From Cornus controversa (taxonomy: Eukaryota; Streptophyta; Magnoliopsida; Cornales; Cornaceae), in the NCBI GenBank assembly GCA_026545225.1, contig CM048845.1, positions 104,714,033-104,778,032 of the forward strand: 64,000 nt of DNA, in the 5' to 3' direction. The notes under the pieces were generated by a model. It was not told the DNA's origin. It saw only the letters and a list, made by a program, of their open reading frames with translations, and did no database searches. The position numbers and the translations under genes are program-made. Positions 52,501 through 61,211 of the stretch are shown in pieces. The number at the start of each line of letters is the position of its first letter. Within the stretch, counting starts at the first letter, position 1.

Positions 52501-55500
52501 TTCCTATGGGGAGGGATGGGGGAGGAGTTCCAGTACCATCTCGTAAACTGGGATCAGGTGTACAGGCCGAGTCAGATGGGGGGTTTGGGGATTAGGAGAC
52601 TCACTCCCTTCAATAAAGCCCTATCGAGTAAGTGGATGTGGAGATTCGAGGTGGAGAGGAGATGGCTTTGGAGGAGGTTCATGTGCTCAAAGTTTGGAGA
52701 GGAGAGGGGTGGGTGGTGTTCTTTAGAGATGAGGAGTCCGACTGGAGTTAGGGTTTGGAAATTCATCCAGAAGGGTTGGGATGAGTTTTCAAAACACATA
52801 CAATTCAGGGTGAGGGATGGGATGGCAGAAGTATTAGGTTTTGGGAGGACCTCTGGTGTGGGGACCGCTTTCAAGCTTGCACCTATCCGAGAATCTTCAG
52901 GATTGTGACAGACAAACATGTCATGATTGTTGACTCCTATCGGGCTTGATAGCAAGGGCTGACATGGGATATAAAGTTCATGAGGCACTTCCAGGATTGG
53001 GAGCCGGAGGACATCTTTGATTTGCTGACAGTGCTTTACCGTCAGAGGGTAGACGGCACAGAGCTTAATGAGTGGATATAGACTCCCTCTTCTCAAGGGA
53101 GATTTGGGGTGCACTCCTACTCAAGACTGATGAGTGCTCAAGCTTCTCCTTTACCATGGAAGGCAAGGTGGCGCATGAAGGCACCCCTGAAGGTGGCTTT
53201 TTTTATTTGGACAATGCCTTTGGACCAGATTCTTACGATAGACAACCTAAGGAGGAGGGGACAAACTCTAGTGAACTAGTGTCATGTGCAAGAGGGATGA
53301 GGAGTTGGTGGATCATCTCCTTCTTCATTGCCCGGTGGCTCCAGATTGTTGGGATTTGTTCCTTGGCCTTTTCGGGGTCTAATGGGCTATGCCTCTTTTT
53401 GTGAGGAGTGCTCGAGGCTTGGAGAGGTTGTCTAGTGGGAGCTCAAGCTTGAGATGCTTGGAGAGTTGTGCCCTTGTATTTATGATTTGTGGAGGGAAAG
53501 GAATAGGTGATCCTTCGAGGGAGAGGAAACTCCTATTAGTGTGCTTCAGTTCTCTATTCTTCACACTTTATTTTTTTGGCTTCTAGGGAGAAATTGTATA
53601 TCTATAGGGGAGATAGTGGATTTTTGTGGATTTTTTTGAGTGTTTAGGGGCCCTATTTGGTCCTTGTCTAGTTTATGGAATGTGCTCCCCTCTTGAGCAT
53701 TGTCTATAACACTTAACTTGGAAAAAGAGAGAGAGAGAGAGAGAGAGGTCTCAAAGAAGCATGTATGTATCTAACAAATCTTTATATATGGTAACCTCGT
53801 AACCAATTTCTCCTAGGCTCACCACATGAAAAAATATTAAAACAGCTCCATGAAAAACAGGTGATACAAATACATACAGCCTGCAGAAAGATTTCATTGT
53901 TCAACTGGATAGTAAACTAAAGGCTGCATAACACTACTTAATGTATTTTAAGCATCAAAACTATGCATATAACTTCATAAATTGTCCACTAATTGGATAA
54001 TAATAACAAAAAGGGAAGCAAAAAATGTAAGTGTTCCAATTTCAATTTTGTGTTAGAATCAGTCTAATAGAAGAAGAAACATATTTTTATTTTTATTTTG
54101 ATAAGTAATATATCAAGAAACATTTTTTTTCTTTTGACAAGTAATATATCATTGAAAGACACTCAAAGGGGAGCGCATCCACACAGATGACATGTGGCAA
54201 TACAAAGAGGAAGGCATTAATCAAGGACTTATAATGTGATATTTAATTAATAAGAGCTGGTGGCCCACAGTTTATATGCAATGGAAGGAACTTGAAGTAG
54301 CTGACTTACAAACACATTGTCGATTGTATGCTTCGACGAATGGAAAGTAGATTTGTCGAGAAAGACTCCTGATGTATATCTTTTGACACTGGACCCTCTA
54401 TTGCGGTGATAACAAAAACAAGATAAGCGTTTATGTTGATCTGGCAAAGTTGCTCCACTCGATGATTTATCAAACACAGAAGTACATTGCCTCCAAGCAT
54501 TCTACAATTCAAAGATAAAATTTCACAAGACAAACAAACAATAGAGTTGTAAGAAACATATAACTGGTGAAACACAAGCAAATTGAAATCAAGATTTAGT
54601 ATCAGAATATCACCCATATCAGAACCATATATGCTTTTAGTTCTTTGTTGGAAATTTTTCATCTGTTTTTCAACATTCTAATTTTGTAATTTGTATACAA
54701 TAAATATTTTGATCTGTTGCCTTGTCATTTTAAAATGTGAAATTTAAGTCTCTCTTTTTTGAAAATATTTTAAGCCAATTTTCTTGATATCCCTAATTGA
54801 ATTTTTTTTTTCTCCCGAGCTTGTTTTATTTGTTATTACCATTAATAATTACTTTTAGTTATATATTAATTGTATTTGTTGAGCTCGTTTCATTTATCAG
54901 TTATAATAATATAAATTTATACTCAATTAATATTGCATTTATGGAAGTATATCATTTCATACATTGCACTTTTTGCTACTCGACCTTCATTTTTCATTTC
55001 CACGTGACCACCTTTCAAAAAAAAAAGGATGCAGAAAAAATAAAAAATGGAAAGAAACACAATTTCAATAATTGATGTATTTAAGTTTCACCACATGAAG
55101 GGAATGAAGGCATCGTATGAGAGGTCGCTCGGCTGCCGCGATTGTGCTGGAGACGAGAGGGTTATGTCTCAAAGTGGAGGACGACGGTCTATGGCCGAGA
55201 AGAGAGATGTTACGGGCGTGCCTCATTGGGAAATTTGGCAAAGAAGTTGGGTCGATTGAGAGGATAGTAGAGTGGGCAACTAAGGTCTGGCAAGTTTCCT
55301 GTGGGGTAAGGGTGGTGCAGATGCTGGATTCCCTCTTGTTGTTTCAATTGCCGTCGCATGTTGAGGCCGTCAGAGTATTACTTGAAGGTAGGAGGACATG
55401 GGGTGAGGCAAATTTGAGAATTGATGTGTGGTAATTTCAGGCTGGAATTTCTGGAGGACTGAGGGTGAGGAAGGAATGCCGAATACTCCAGACACTGCTT

Positions 55501-58500
55501 TTTGGCTTGCCACTCCATGTCTGGTGTGATTCATTGTTTGTCGCCGTGGGTGAGGCGTGTGGAGGGTTTGTTGGGGTGGAGGCTAATGCTACAAGAGATG
55601 CTACGAAGGTTACTGTAGCGTCTCTTGCAAGGCGAGTCGAATGGGAGCTCATGACAGAGAAGGAATGGTGGAGCTTGAGGGATAAGGGTGTTCGCCAGAA
55701 CTGACACGATGTTTCTGAGAGGGGGTCAACCAAAGAAAGGGACAACTGAGACTAGTAATGGCGCAAGGTCAAGGACGAGGGGATGGTCAAGCGCCTGAGA
55801 CGCATGGTTGTGTGGGAAGAAGAGAGTGGGCACATCGGTCCCCAAATGCTAACGGGCAGATGGAGTGGGCAACAGCTGGGGGGCAACATGATGAGAAGGG
55901 ATTGGGCCACATGGATGAAGCCTCACGTGACCTCAGAGGCTATGATTTGAATTCAAATACAGGTGGGCCTCTTCTTAATTCTTATAACCGATTTGGGCCG
56001 CTTACCCAGCAAATGAAGAGCAAGGGGGTGGTGAATTAAATTAGAATAGGTTAGGCTTAAGGAAGGGACGACTGGGCCACTTTAGTCCGAAGAAGCATCA
56101 TAATCATCATAAGCCCAATGTGGGAAAAGTCATTCTTAATTCGCATGGGCTATCAAAGTTTGGGCCAACAAAATTTGGGCCTGATTTAAAAGGAGATAAC
56201 ACTGAGTTTTATGGATTGAACAAGGTTCGCTCAAACAGTGCCTTATGCAAGAACTCGTCTTTCCTTCAACGCATTTCACAGATGTTCAATGGCTTCAACG
56301 CCTCAATTGACGACGTGGCAGTGCTGGAAAGGAGACACAAGGAGGCCGATGAGAACGGGGTGGTCTGGCATAGGTTGGGAACGAAGCACAGTAATGATGG
56401 AAATGGCAGAAGTTCCGAAATCAAACATGATCGCAGCACTATTGCGATGGAGTCTCAACCTCTCTCTAAAAAATCTTCCACGGGTAAGAGATGGTTGAGA
56501 AAAGAAAAACAGAAGTGGGTCATGAAGCCGAGATCGGAACAAGGGCAAAAGTGTGACGATGTACATGGTATGTCTGTCCACAGGAGGTCGGTCCCTGTTT
56601 CTGTTTTCTCTTCTCCTTCTTCTTCTTCTAAGGGGAGACTGGGAAGGGATTTTGCTGGTGATTGGTTGATTAATGGAGGAAGGAGTGGGATGGGTGTTGT
56701 TTCAAGCCCTGTGTTGAGCTAGTTGCTGACAACAGAGAAGGTGGGGTGGTGAGGTCAGCCTGAGGGATAATGATTCTCAGGGTTTATCAATCAAGCCGGA
56801 CAGAATTTATGGAGGAATCGTCCTGTGTGTTGGGAAGGGATTCAGCTGAGCCTTCAAAAAGAAGCTGCAGCAACCTTAATGAGTGAGATGAAGATGAACA
56901 GTGGGGTGGATTTTGAGAACAAATTCAGTTCAACAGATGTTGTTGAACCTGAAACAGGAGATGGTTTAATGTTGATGGGGAGATTTGGGGGGGGAGGGAT
57001 GAGACTGAGGGAAGCCTTCCTGCAGATCCATTCGATCTCAATCATGCTATTGTGACTCAGCCTGAAGAGTGTTATATTGTGGCCCGAATTTTGTCTCGGC
57101 CCGTGTTGCGTTTACAACCCGGTTTTGACCCGAAAAATGGGCTTTGTGTGGCCTTAAGCCACCAAAGCCATGGGGGTTCGGGGACAATGCCCTCGGAAAA
57201 AATTTTATGACCCGTTTTTCGCTTGCGGGTTTTGGATCCGAATTAGGACTCTCTTGTAGCCCGATATAAAAGGGCATCTAAGGGTTTGGAGTGAAAGAGA
57301 GAAAACATGGAAAATGCAGAAATAGAGTGAGAGAGCGAGAGTTAGGGTTTGGGGTTGAAATTTGTAATCTCCTTATTTTTGCATAGTGAAATCTTTCACC
57401 AAATCTTTGTTGTGGACGTAAGCACATCGCCGAACCACGTAAATTATTATATTTTGTGTGTTGTGCTTGTTTCATTTTGTATCGTATTTCGTGATTGTGC
57501 TTGGTTCGCGACAATTTTTCACAACAAATTAGAATCTGAAATCTAAGCTGGGATGTCGACCAAGTTTATGAAAATCGAGAAATTTAACGATATAAGCAAC
57601 TTCAACCTGTGACGGGTTAAGATGCAGGCCATGTTGATTCAACATAGGATATCCAAGGCGCTGAAGAGAAATGATGCACTCCCAGAAAAGTGGAAGGACA
57701 ATCAGAAAGATGAAGCTATGAAGAAAACACACAATGCGATTCTATTGTGTTTAAGTAACAAGGTTTTGCGAGAAGTTTCTGGAGAGACTACGATAGATGG
57801 GCTATGGAGCAAGTTGGAATCCCATTATATGACGAAGTCTCTTGCGAATCGCTTGTACCTAAAGAAGTGGTTGTTCACTCTTCAGATGCAGGAAGGTTCG
57901 TCTCTGAAACAAGGTTAATGTTGTCATCATGGATTTGAAGAATATTGATGTTAAAATAGAGAATGAGGATCAGGCTATTATTCTGTTGTGTTCTCTACCA
58001 CCCTCGTACGAGAACTTTGTCGATACAATGATGTATGGCAGAACTAATTTGTCGATGGAAGACGTAAAGGCATCTTTGAATTCTAAGGAGTTGCAGAGAA
58101 GGACGTTTGAGGGTAATACAAAAAGTTCAGCAGAGGGCTTGGTTGTTAGAAGGAGAACGAATCAGAAGGGGGGTCTGGGAGCAGAGGTCGTCCTAAGTCT
58201 AAGAACAAATCGAATGTGCTAAAATGCTTCACTTGTCACAAGGAAGGGCACTTTAGGAAAAACTGTCCGAAGCGTAAGAAGGGAAAAGGAAAATCCTTTG
58301 AAGCCGCTAGGGTGGCTGTTGCAGAGGGTAGTGATTCAGATGGTGGTAGCGTTCTCACAATTTTTGCCCGTGACTCTAGCGATGAGTGGATACTTGATTC
58401 GGGTTGCTCGTATCACATTGTATTTGAGAGATCACTTTCATTGTTTTGAGAGGACAACTCTTGTGTAGAAGTAATACTCTTATTGTTTTTTGAGAGGACA

Positions 58501-61152
58501 CTTGGAGAGAGAATTCTTGTTTTGAATTTGTGATTTCCTTTTGAGTGAGATTGGGTGTATAAGGGTTGAAAGTTGAGCATACTCTTGATACAATCTTTCA
58601 ACTTGTACTATTACAATCTATATAGTGAAATCGGGCTCTCTGTGAACGTAGGCTTATTTAGCTGAACCACTTATATTTCTTGGTGTGTTCTTGCAAATTT
58701 CTCCGTGCTTGTTTATATATCGTCACATCGTAATATTTGATGGTACATGATTGGAGGTTTGTTTCTCAACAAAATTGTATCAGAGCTTCAAGGTTCACAC
58801 AAGGTGTTTGATAAAAATCTTGTCTAGATTTTTTCTTCATAACACAGGTGTTGTTCATCATAGGCACTTGTGACAATCAGGACTGGTAATATTGCCACAC
58901 AGTACAAAGTGGAGAGATTTGATGGTAAGGGTAACTTCATCCTATGGCAAGGGAGGGTGAAGGGCATCCTAGTTCAACAAGGCTTAGCGCGGGCGTTGAA
59001 AAGGAATGATGGAAAACCGAAAAAAATGTCACTTGATGATTGGCAGGATATAAAGTCAAGGTGTGTTAGCACTATTCGACACTGTATTGGGGATGTTCTC
59101 ACAATTTACAAAGGTGACACTCTTACTTAACATGAGTGATTTTTAGATTCACCCAAGTTGCGGTGTAATCTAATTTCCTTCAGCCGGTTGGGCTCCATGG
59201 GCTACAAGTGCTCCATTGCAGGAGGAGTCATGAAAAGCTCCAGGGGCTCATGGTATTAATGCAAGGAGAACAAAGTGGAGGTTTGTACCGTCTAGTGGGG
59301 AGTGCCAATGGCATTCAGACTTTAATTGTAGATAAGAAACGGGGTGCACATGATAACAAGATCTTGAGACGTGTTTCGTTTGATTTATCGAAAACACGGG
59401 ATGCACGTTTCCAGACAGACGTGAGTGAGATGAAAGTTCCTGCTTGAAGAAGGGTTGCATCAAAGCCCCCTTCCAAAGTCACTTGATAGTGTTGACTTGA
59501 CACAGCTATATGAATACATTGGTCATGCGGATCAAGGGAGAGTATTGTTTCATACTTAATTCAAGTTATGTACCTCGAGTTTGAAAGGTCGATAGATAGT
59601 TTGTGGATTTGCATACGAGAGTCTCATGTATTGAAGACTTGTCAAAAATATTGCCAAGGAGAGATTTGTTGGGTTGACTCAAATTCCTATTGTGATTAGG
59701 TTTCTATTATAGAGTTGTATCTTATTAGGTAATGTCTTAGTAGACAAGTCATGGTCTCAAGGAAGGAAAGTTCTTGTTAAGCAAGTCTTGGGTTCTAAGG
59801 AATTGTAATCCTTGTCCACCAAGGAATTGGGTTTTGGACTCTATAAATAGTTATCTATGTTATAGGTTGAGATTTGTGAGAAGAAAAGAGGCAATACTCT
59901 CATTGTATTTGAGATGTCACTCTCATTGTTTTGAGAGAGCAACTCTTGCGTAGAGGTAATACTCTTATTTTTTTTGAGATGACACTTAGAGAGAGAATTC
60001 TTGTTTTGAATTTGTGATTTCCTTTTGAGTGAGATTAGGTGTATAAGGGTTGAAAGTTGAGCGTACTCTTGATACAATCTTTCAACTTGTACTATTACAA
60101 TCTATATAGTAAAATCGGACTCTCCGTGGACGTAGGCTTGTCTAGCCGAACCACGTATAATTTTTGGTGTGTTCTTGCAAATTTTTTCGTGCTTGTTTTG
60201 GAGGTTTGTTTCTCAACAAACTACACTGCCAAAATAGTTTTAAATATACTTTTTTTAACTTTTAGAAGTCGAGTATATTTCGATAGAGTGCAATGAAAAA
60301 AAATAGCATTCATGTCGCCAATTCCAAGTAGTTGAGAAAAAGGCTTTGTTGAGTTGAGACCGAGCATATTTTGCTGATCTCCACGAATTACCTGAGATGG
60401 GATGTAGTAACAGTCCCTGGGTCGAATTCATGTTATTGGATCTTCTTATCTTCCTAAAGTGTATTTAGTAAGTCACGAATGTTCTGGCCATTCTGGGTAG
60501 ATAGTCTGTAAGTTATCTATTTTGGAGTCTTTACTCCCAGTAGTAGGAGAACCCAAAAGCCTATAAATATCTATGTCATCTATCTATTCAATGCAATTGA
60601 GTGAGATTGTCTGATTTGTAATACAACCTAACCTTAGAAATAAGTCCTTGTGGAATTCTAAGTGAGATTCCTAATTCTTCTCTTCGTCCTCGCTTTGATG
60701 ACTGCTCACAAGGCACCAACCACAGCCCCAGAATTATGCATTATAATTTCAATATGCGAGTCTAAATTATGCATTAGTATCTATATTGCATTTAATTCAA
60801 TACTTACAATATTTGCTAATAAAGACCATCAATTTTTAAATGAAAATACAGTGATACATCATAATACATCTTCTATATTGAAATTTCAAGCTTTCATGAT
60901 TAAAGAAAGAAAAAGAAAAAGAAATACCTTGGGGGTAGCAAGACGAGCACAGTATCGCCTACGTCTCGGCGGACGCAAAGTAATTGTCTTATTGTGAGCC
61001 CATCTGCGAGCGGCAGTAGATGGAGCTGTTACTGAATCGGCCTTGGTTGAGGAACAATCGTTAATGGTGGTGGGAGGGTAGAAGAGAGATTTCACATGAA
61101 TCGGAGGAGTCAACAAAGGCTTTGCGCCGAACATCACCGATGAGGTATGCAT
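27126..61152 (-). CDS. SPP: Chloroplast stromal processing peptidase, complete 24-exon gene
   Basis: Zinc metalloprotease of family M16 that removes transit peptides from precursors imported into the chloroplast stroma. Exons, 5' to 3' on the minus strand: 61152-60928, 54501-54310, 42508-42270, 41592-41394, 40993-40946, 40741-40634, 40547-40359, 40198-39899, 36561-36460, 35601-35467, 35041-34817, 34439-34236, 34118-33948, 33300-33151, 32764-32627, 32114-31887, 31746-31594, 31471-31345, 31259-31130, 29209-29089, 28999-28919, 28413-28312, 28096-27946, 27217-27126. All introns are GT-AG and the phases join, giving 3810 nt (1269 aa plus stop); the Arabidopsis protein is of similar length (about 1265 aa). 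The inverted zinc motif HMIEH falls at residues 242-246 and the third ligand Glu at 323, the family's HxxEH-x76-E spacing. The C-terminus ends RPTT as in the Arabidopsis enzyme. No stop or frameshift interrupts it. Introns 1, 2 and 8 are swollen by repeats. Family and exon joins are very secure; the start could be the Met at 61134 instead. Confidence 0.97.
27298..27615 (+). mobile_element. Solo LTR in SPP intron 23 with perfect 5-bp target duplication
   Basis: The 318-bp block starts TGTTATGTTGTGG and ends ATCGTAACA. AATGG lies directly before (27293-27297) and after (27616-27620). It has a TATA box (agtatataagag, about 27370) and is the same family as the LTR at 57070-57526, which carries about 140 bp more in its first third. 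It is opposite in direction to SPP. Confidence 0.88.
28521..28683 (+). mobile_element. tRNA-derived SINE (Au-like) in SPP intron 21
   Basis: Box A (ttggcgcaacggtaaggttg) and box B (ggtcacgggttcaaaat) form an internal RNA polymerase III promoter. They are followed by agtaaggctatgtacat, a gcaatggcgggagccttgtg segment and a tail gcattgggctagccctttt. This order matches the Au-type SINE of plants. Clear target duplications were not found. Confidence 0.8.
29210..31129. other. SPP intron 19, with an RTE LINE fragment
   Basis: A 1.9-kb intron. At about 30680-30785 the phrase ttactacttggggtcggcta, then acacgaatcctatttt and catggcctcagtcaaaccac, matches the 3' region of the RTE-type LINE found at 42890. 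An AT microsatellite lies at 29579-29598. No other gene is seen. Confidence 0.65.
35799..36340. repeat. About 265-bp direct duplication in SPP intron 9
   Basis: The segment starting gcataaaatttgagacttta (about 35799) and ending near aaatgcc is repeated from about 36078 with roughly 80-85% identity by eye. Shared landmarks: tttctttcaatacttgtgtt, aacttctatatgc, tattgagcacaatcccattg. Confidence 0.75.
36562..39898. other. SPP intron 8, 3.3 kb, with three related repeat copies
   Basis: Two direct copies of about 125 bp lie at about 37610-37735 and 37736-37857 (landmarks aattcatacctg, gaaagagt, gtctctctttt, aacaatgcattgga, tcactatt). A third, more diverged copy is at about 39205-39340. These are probably pieces of a mobile element. 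No gene is supported in the intron. Confidence 0.6.
40634..42508 (-). CDS. SPP: SPP exons 3-6: catalytic M16 block
   Basis: These four exons carry the start of the mature enzyme (GPDEPHAA, then [10 protein letters not shown] and [10 protein letters not shown]) and the active site. Exon 4 encodes the inverted zinc site HMIEH, whose Glu is the catalytic base and whose His residues bind zinc. Exon 6 encodes [12 protein letters not shown], whose Glu 323 is 77 residues beyond the last His and fits the third zinc ligand. The splice phases are 2 after exon 3 and 0 after exons 4, 5 and 6. Introns are short here (677, 400 and 204 bp), in contrast to introns 1 and 2. Confidence 0.95.
42617..42725 (-). 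mobile_element. Fragment of an L1-type LINE 3' end
   Basis: A poly-T run followed by ggtaagttagaattttatta, then aaagtaccaaagtac is the reverse complement of a typical plant L1 tail with poly-A. A similar fragment with ttttgataagtaatatatca lies at about 54080-54175. Both are in SPP intron 2. Confidence 0.5.
43752..43870 (-). pseudogene. U6 snRNA retropseudogene with poly-A tail and 11-bp target duplication
   Basis: The minus strand carries a full-length U6-like sequence: the 5' stem (GTCCCTTCGGGGAC), the ACAGAGA box and the 3' end (GAGAAATGGTCC), then a short linker and ten A's (43751-43760 complement). A perfect duplication, TCATCCATAAC on the plus strand, flanks it at 43740-43750 and 43871-43881. 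Differences from plant U6 include loss of the AGC catalytic triad (TTATCATGG instead of TTAGCATGG) and a few others. No upstream sequence element is seen. It was made by LINE-type retrotransposition and should be inert. Confidence 0.92.
43882..44470 (-). mobile_element. Copia-type solo LTR with perfect 5-bp target duplication
   Basis: On the minus strand the 589-bp block begins TGTTAGGTTGACTC and ends TTTCTCAACA; ATAAC lies on both sides (43877-43881 and 44471-44475). It is the same family as the LTRs at 58417-58771 and 59667-60218. The left target copy is also the last 5 bases of the U6 target duplication, so it inserted after the U6 copy. Confidence 0.9.
46005..46256 (-). mobile_element. 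TRIM-like unit with about 43-bp direct terminal repeats
   Basis: On the minus strand, TGTTAGAAATTATAAACAAT followed by acaccctctctaa is echoed about 190 bp later by tgttggagaacataaaata followed by acatcttctctaa. Between them is TGGTATTAGAGTAGG, a primer-site-like sequence, and GGTTCGAATC. The layout matches a common plant miniature terminal-repeat retrotransposon. Ends are not exact. Confidence 0.5.
46377..47261. mobile_element. CACG-rich TIR element with 11-bp target duplication (MULE-like)
   Basis: The 885-bp block is bounded by aggaagcacggacacg on the left and, inverted, agaagcacggaaacgg on the right. TAGACTGACAC lies directly before (46366-46376) and after (47262-47272). About 200 bp at the left end is dense in gacacg and cacgtgtcgg words; the right end repeats them inverted. 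There is no real ORF. Duplication length suits Mutator-like elements. Confidence 0.7.
48206..48597 (+). mobile_element. TRIM (miniature LTR retrotransposon) inside LINE ORF1
   Basis: Two direct terminal repeats of 147 bp (48206-48352 and 48451-48597) enclose 98 bp. Shared words include cttatatgtgtggatgt, gcaaagca and atctacacagcgggg. Just after the first repeat comes atggtatcgaagcc, close to the initiator-Met primer site. A purine-rich stretch (cccaagagaagg) precedes the second repeat. Flanks ggtaa and ggtta give a 4-of-5 target duplication. It has no coding capacity. Confidence 0.85.
51721..51866 (+). repeat. 73-bp tandem duplication in LINE RT
   Basis: The segment from ggggtttggggacagg to gtgcttgtgaatgg occurs twice in a row, starting at 51721 and 51794. 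A 73-bp period shifts the reading frame between copies, so the duplication alone kills the RT. Copies look identical by eye, implying a recent event. Confidence 0.9.
54310..54501 (-). CDS. SPP: SPP exon 2, isolated between two giant introns
   Basis: The exon encodes 64 residues in phase 0 on both sides, with acceptor TTGTAG and donor GTAAGT. Its second half ([10 protein letters not shown] and onward) aligns with the region of Arabidopsis SPP just before the mature M16 part, including a Ser-rich stretch. It lies alone, 6.4 kb downstream of exon 1 and 11.8 kb upstream of exon 3, with retroelements on both sides. Confidence 0.85.
55060..57069 (+). mobile_element. Second L1-type LINE, ORF1 region only
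   Basis: The plus strand carries a DUF4283-type ORF1: [27 protein letters not shown] and [13 protein letters not shown] followed by [14 protein letters not shown], then a long low-complexity hydrophilic part (55758-56720). A stop at about 55432 and frame changes interrupt it. The endonuclease and RT are missing; the unit is cut off by the LTR at 57070. It lies in SPP intron 1, antisense. Confidence 0.75.
57070..57526 (+). mobile_element. 5' LTR of Copia element 1
   Basis: A 457-bp block beginning TGTTATATTGTGGCC and ending TTTTTCACAACA, with TATA region (cgatataaaaggg, about 57262). It is the longer relative of the solo LTR at 27298-27615. Gag follows 26 bp later. Confidence 0.8.
57553..58416 (+). 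pseudogene. Copia gag and start of protease, broken
   Basis: Gag starts at ATG 57553 ([12 protein letters not shown]). A TGA at about 57609 replaces the expected Trp codon of a LWRVKM motif. The frame then reads [27 protein letters not shown] and, after a small deletion and frame change near 57917, [15 protein letters not shown]. The CCHC zinc knuckle [14 protein letters not shown] is at 58225-58266, followed by [10 protein letters not shown], the protease start. The sequence then stops abruptly at about 58416 where another element's LTR begins. Confidence 0.85.
58417..60218 (+). mobile_element. Copia element 2, internally deleted
   Basis: A 5'-truncated LTR (58417-58771) ends TTTCTCAACA and is followed by attgtatcagagct, close to the Met-tRNA primer site. 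A gag fragment (58870-59130: [30 protein letters not shown]) is all the coding sequence left. The 3' LTR is 59667-60218 (TGTTGGGTTG to TCTCAACA, TATA ctctataaatag at about 59838). Family as the solo LTR at 43882. The 3' LTR lacks about 35 bp present in the other copies near its end. Confidence 0.82.
60219..60927. other. Rest of SPP intron 1, with RTE fragment and possible LTR
   Basis: At 60302-60357 gtcgccaattccaagtagtt followed by ggctttgttgagttgag resembles the RTE LINE 3' region seen elsewhere in the gene. 60390-60640 has an LTR-like look with a TATA box (cctataaatatc, about 60560) but no clear ends. Confidence 0.4.
60928..61152 (-). CDS. SPP: SPP exon 1: start codon and transit-peptide region
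   Basis: The exon encodes 75 residues rich in Ser, Thr and Arg, with an Arg cluster (PPRRRR) near its end and few acidic residues, as expected of a stromal transit peptide. The ATG at 61152 (MHTSS) is the first in frame; a second at 61134 (MFGAK) is a possible alternative. The exon ends in phase 0 at an AAG/GTATTT donor. The next exon is 6.4 kb away, so the exon is easily missed by gene finders. Confidence 0.85.
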
Positions 61153-61202
61153 GGGATGGGATAGGGTTCCAAGTTCCAACACTTATATATTTAGATTTAG
61201 GT

Positions 61203-61211
61203 TTAGGGTTT
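61203..61211 (-). promoter_or_regulatory. Telo-box (AAACCCTAA) upstream of SPP
   Basis: On the minus strand AAACCCTAA lies about 50 bp upstream of the SPP start codon. This interstitial telomere motif is a known plant promoter element, common near transcription starts of translation and organelle-biogenesis genes. A match this short can occur by chance; the position is what makes it plausible. I see no convincing TATA box at the usual distance. Confidence 0.4.

Larger units (their letters stand above)
47630..53720 (+). mobile_element. L1-type LINE, near full length but dead
   Basis: ORF1 remnants lie at 47750-49580. ORF2 starts at 49992 with the endonuclease motif [16 protein letters not shown], continues with [14 protein letters not shown] (about 50540) and [10 protein letters not shown], then [20 protein letters not shown] (50985), [12 protein letters not shown] (51650), [16 protein letters not shown] (51890), [10 protein letters not shown] (52065) and [11 protein letters not shown] (52270). 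The zf-RVT region is at about 53160-53340. Many stops and frame changes interrupt it, and a TRIM splits ORF1. It ends with a GA-rich tail (53713-53748). It is antisense to SPP, in intron 2. Confidence 0.88.

Noticed and set aside
60662..60997. 111-codon plus-strand ORF near SPP exon 1
   Set aside because: Its last part is the antisense of SPP exon 1 and the rest is intron sequence of low complexity.
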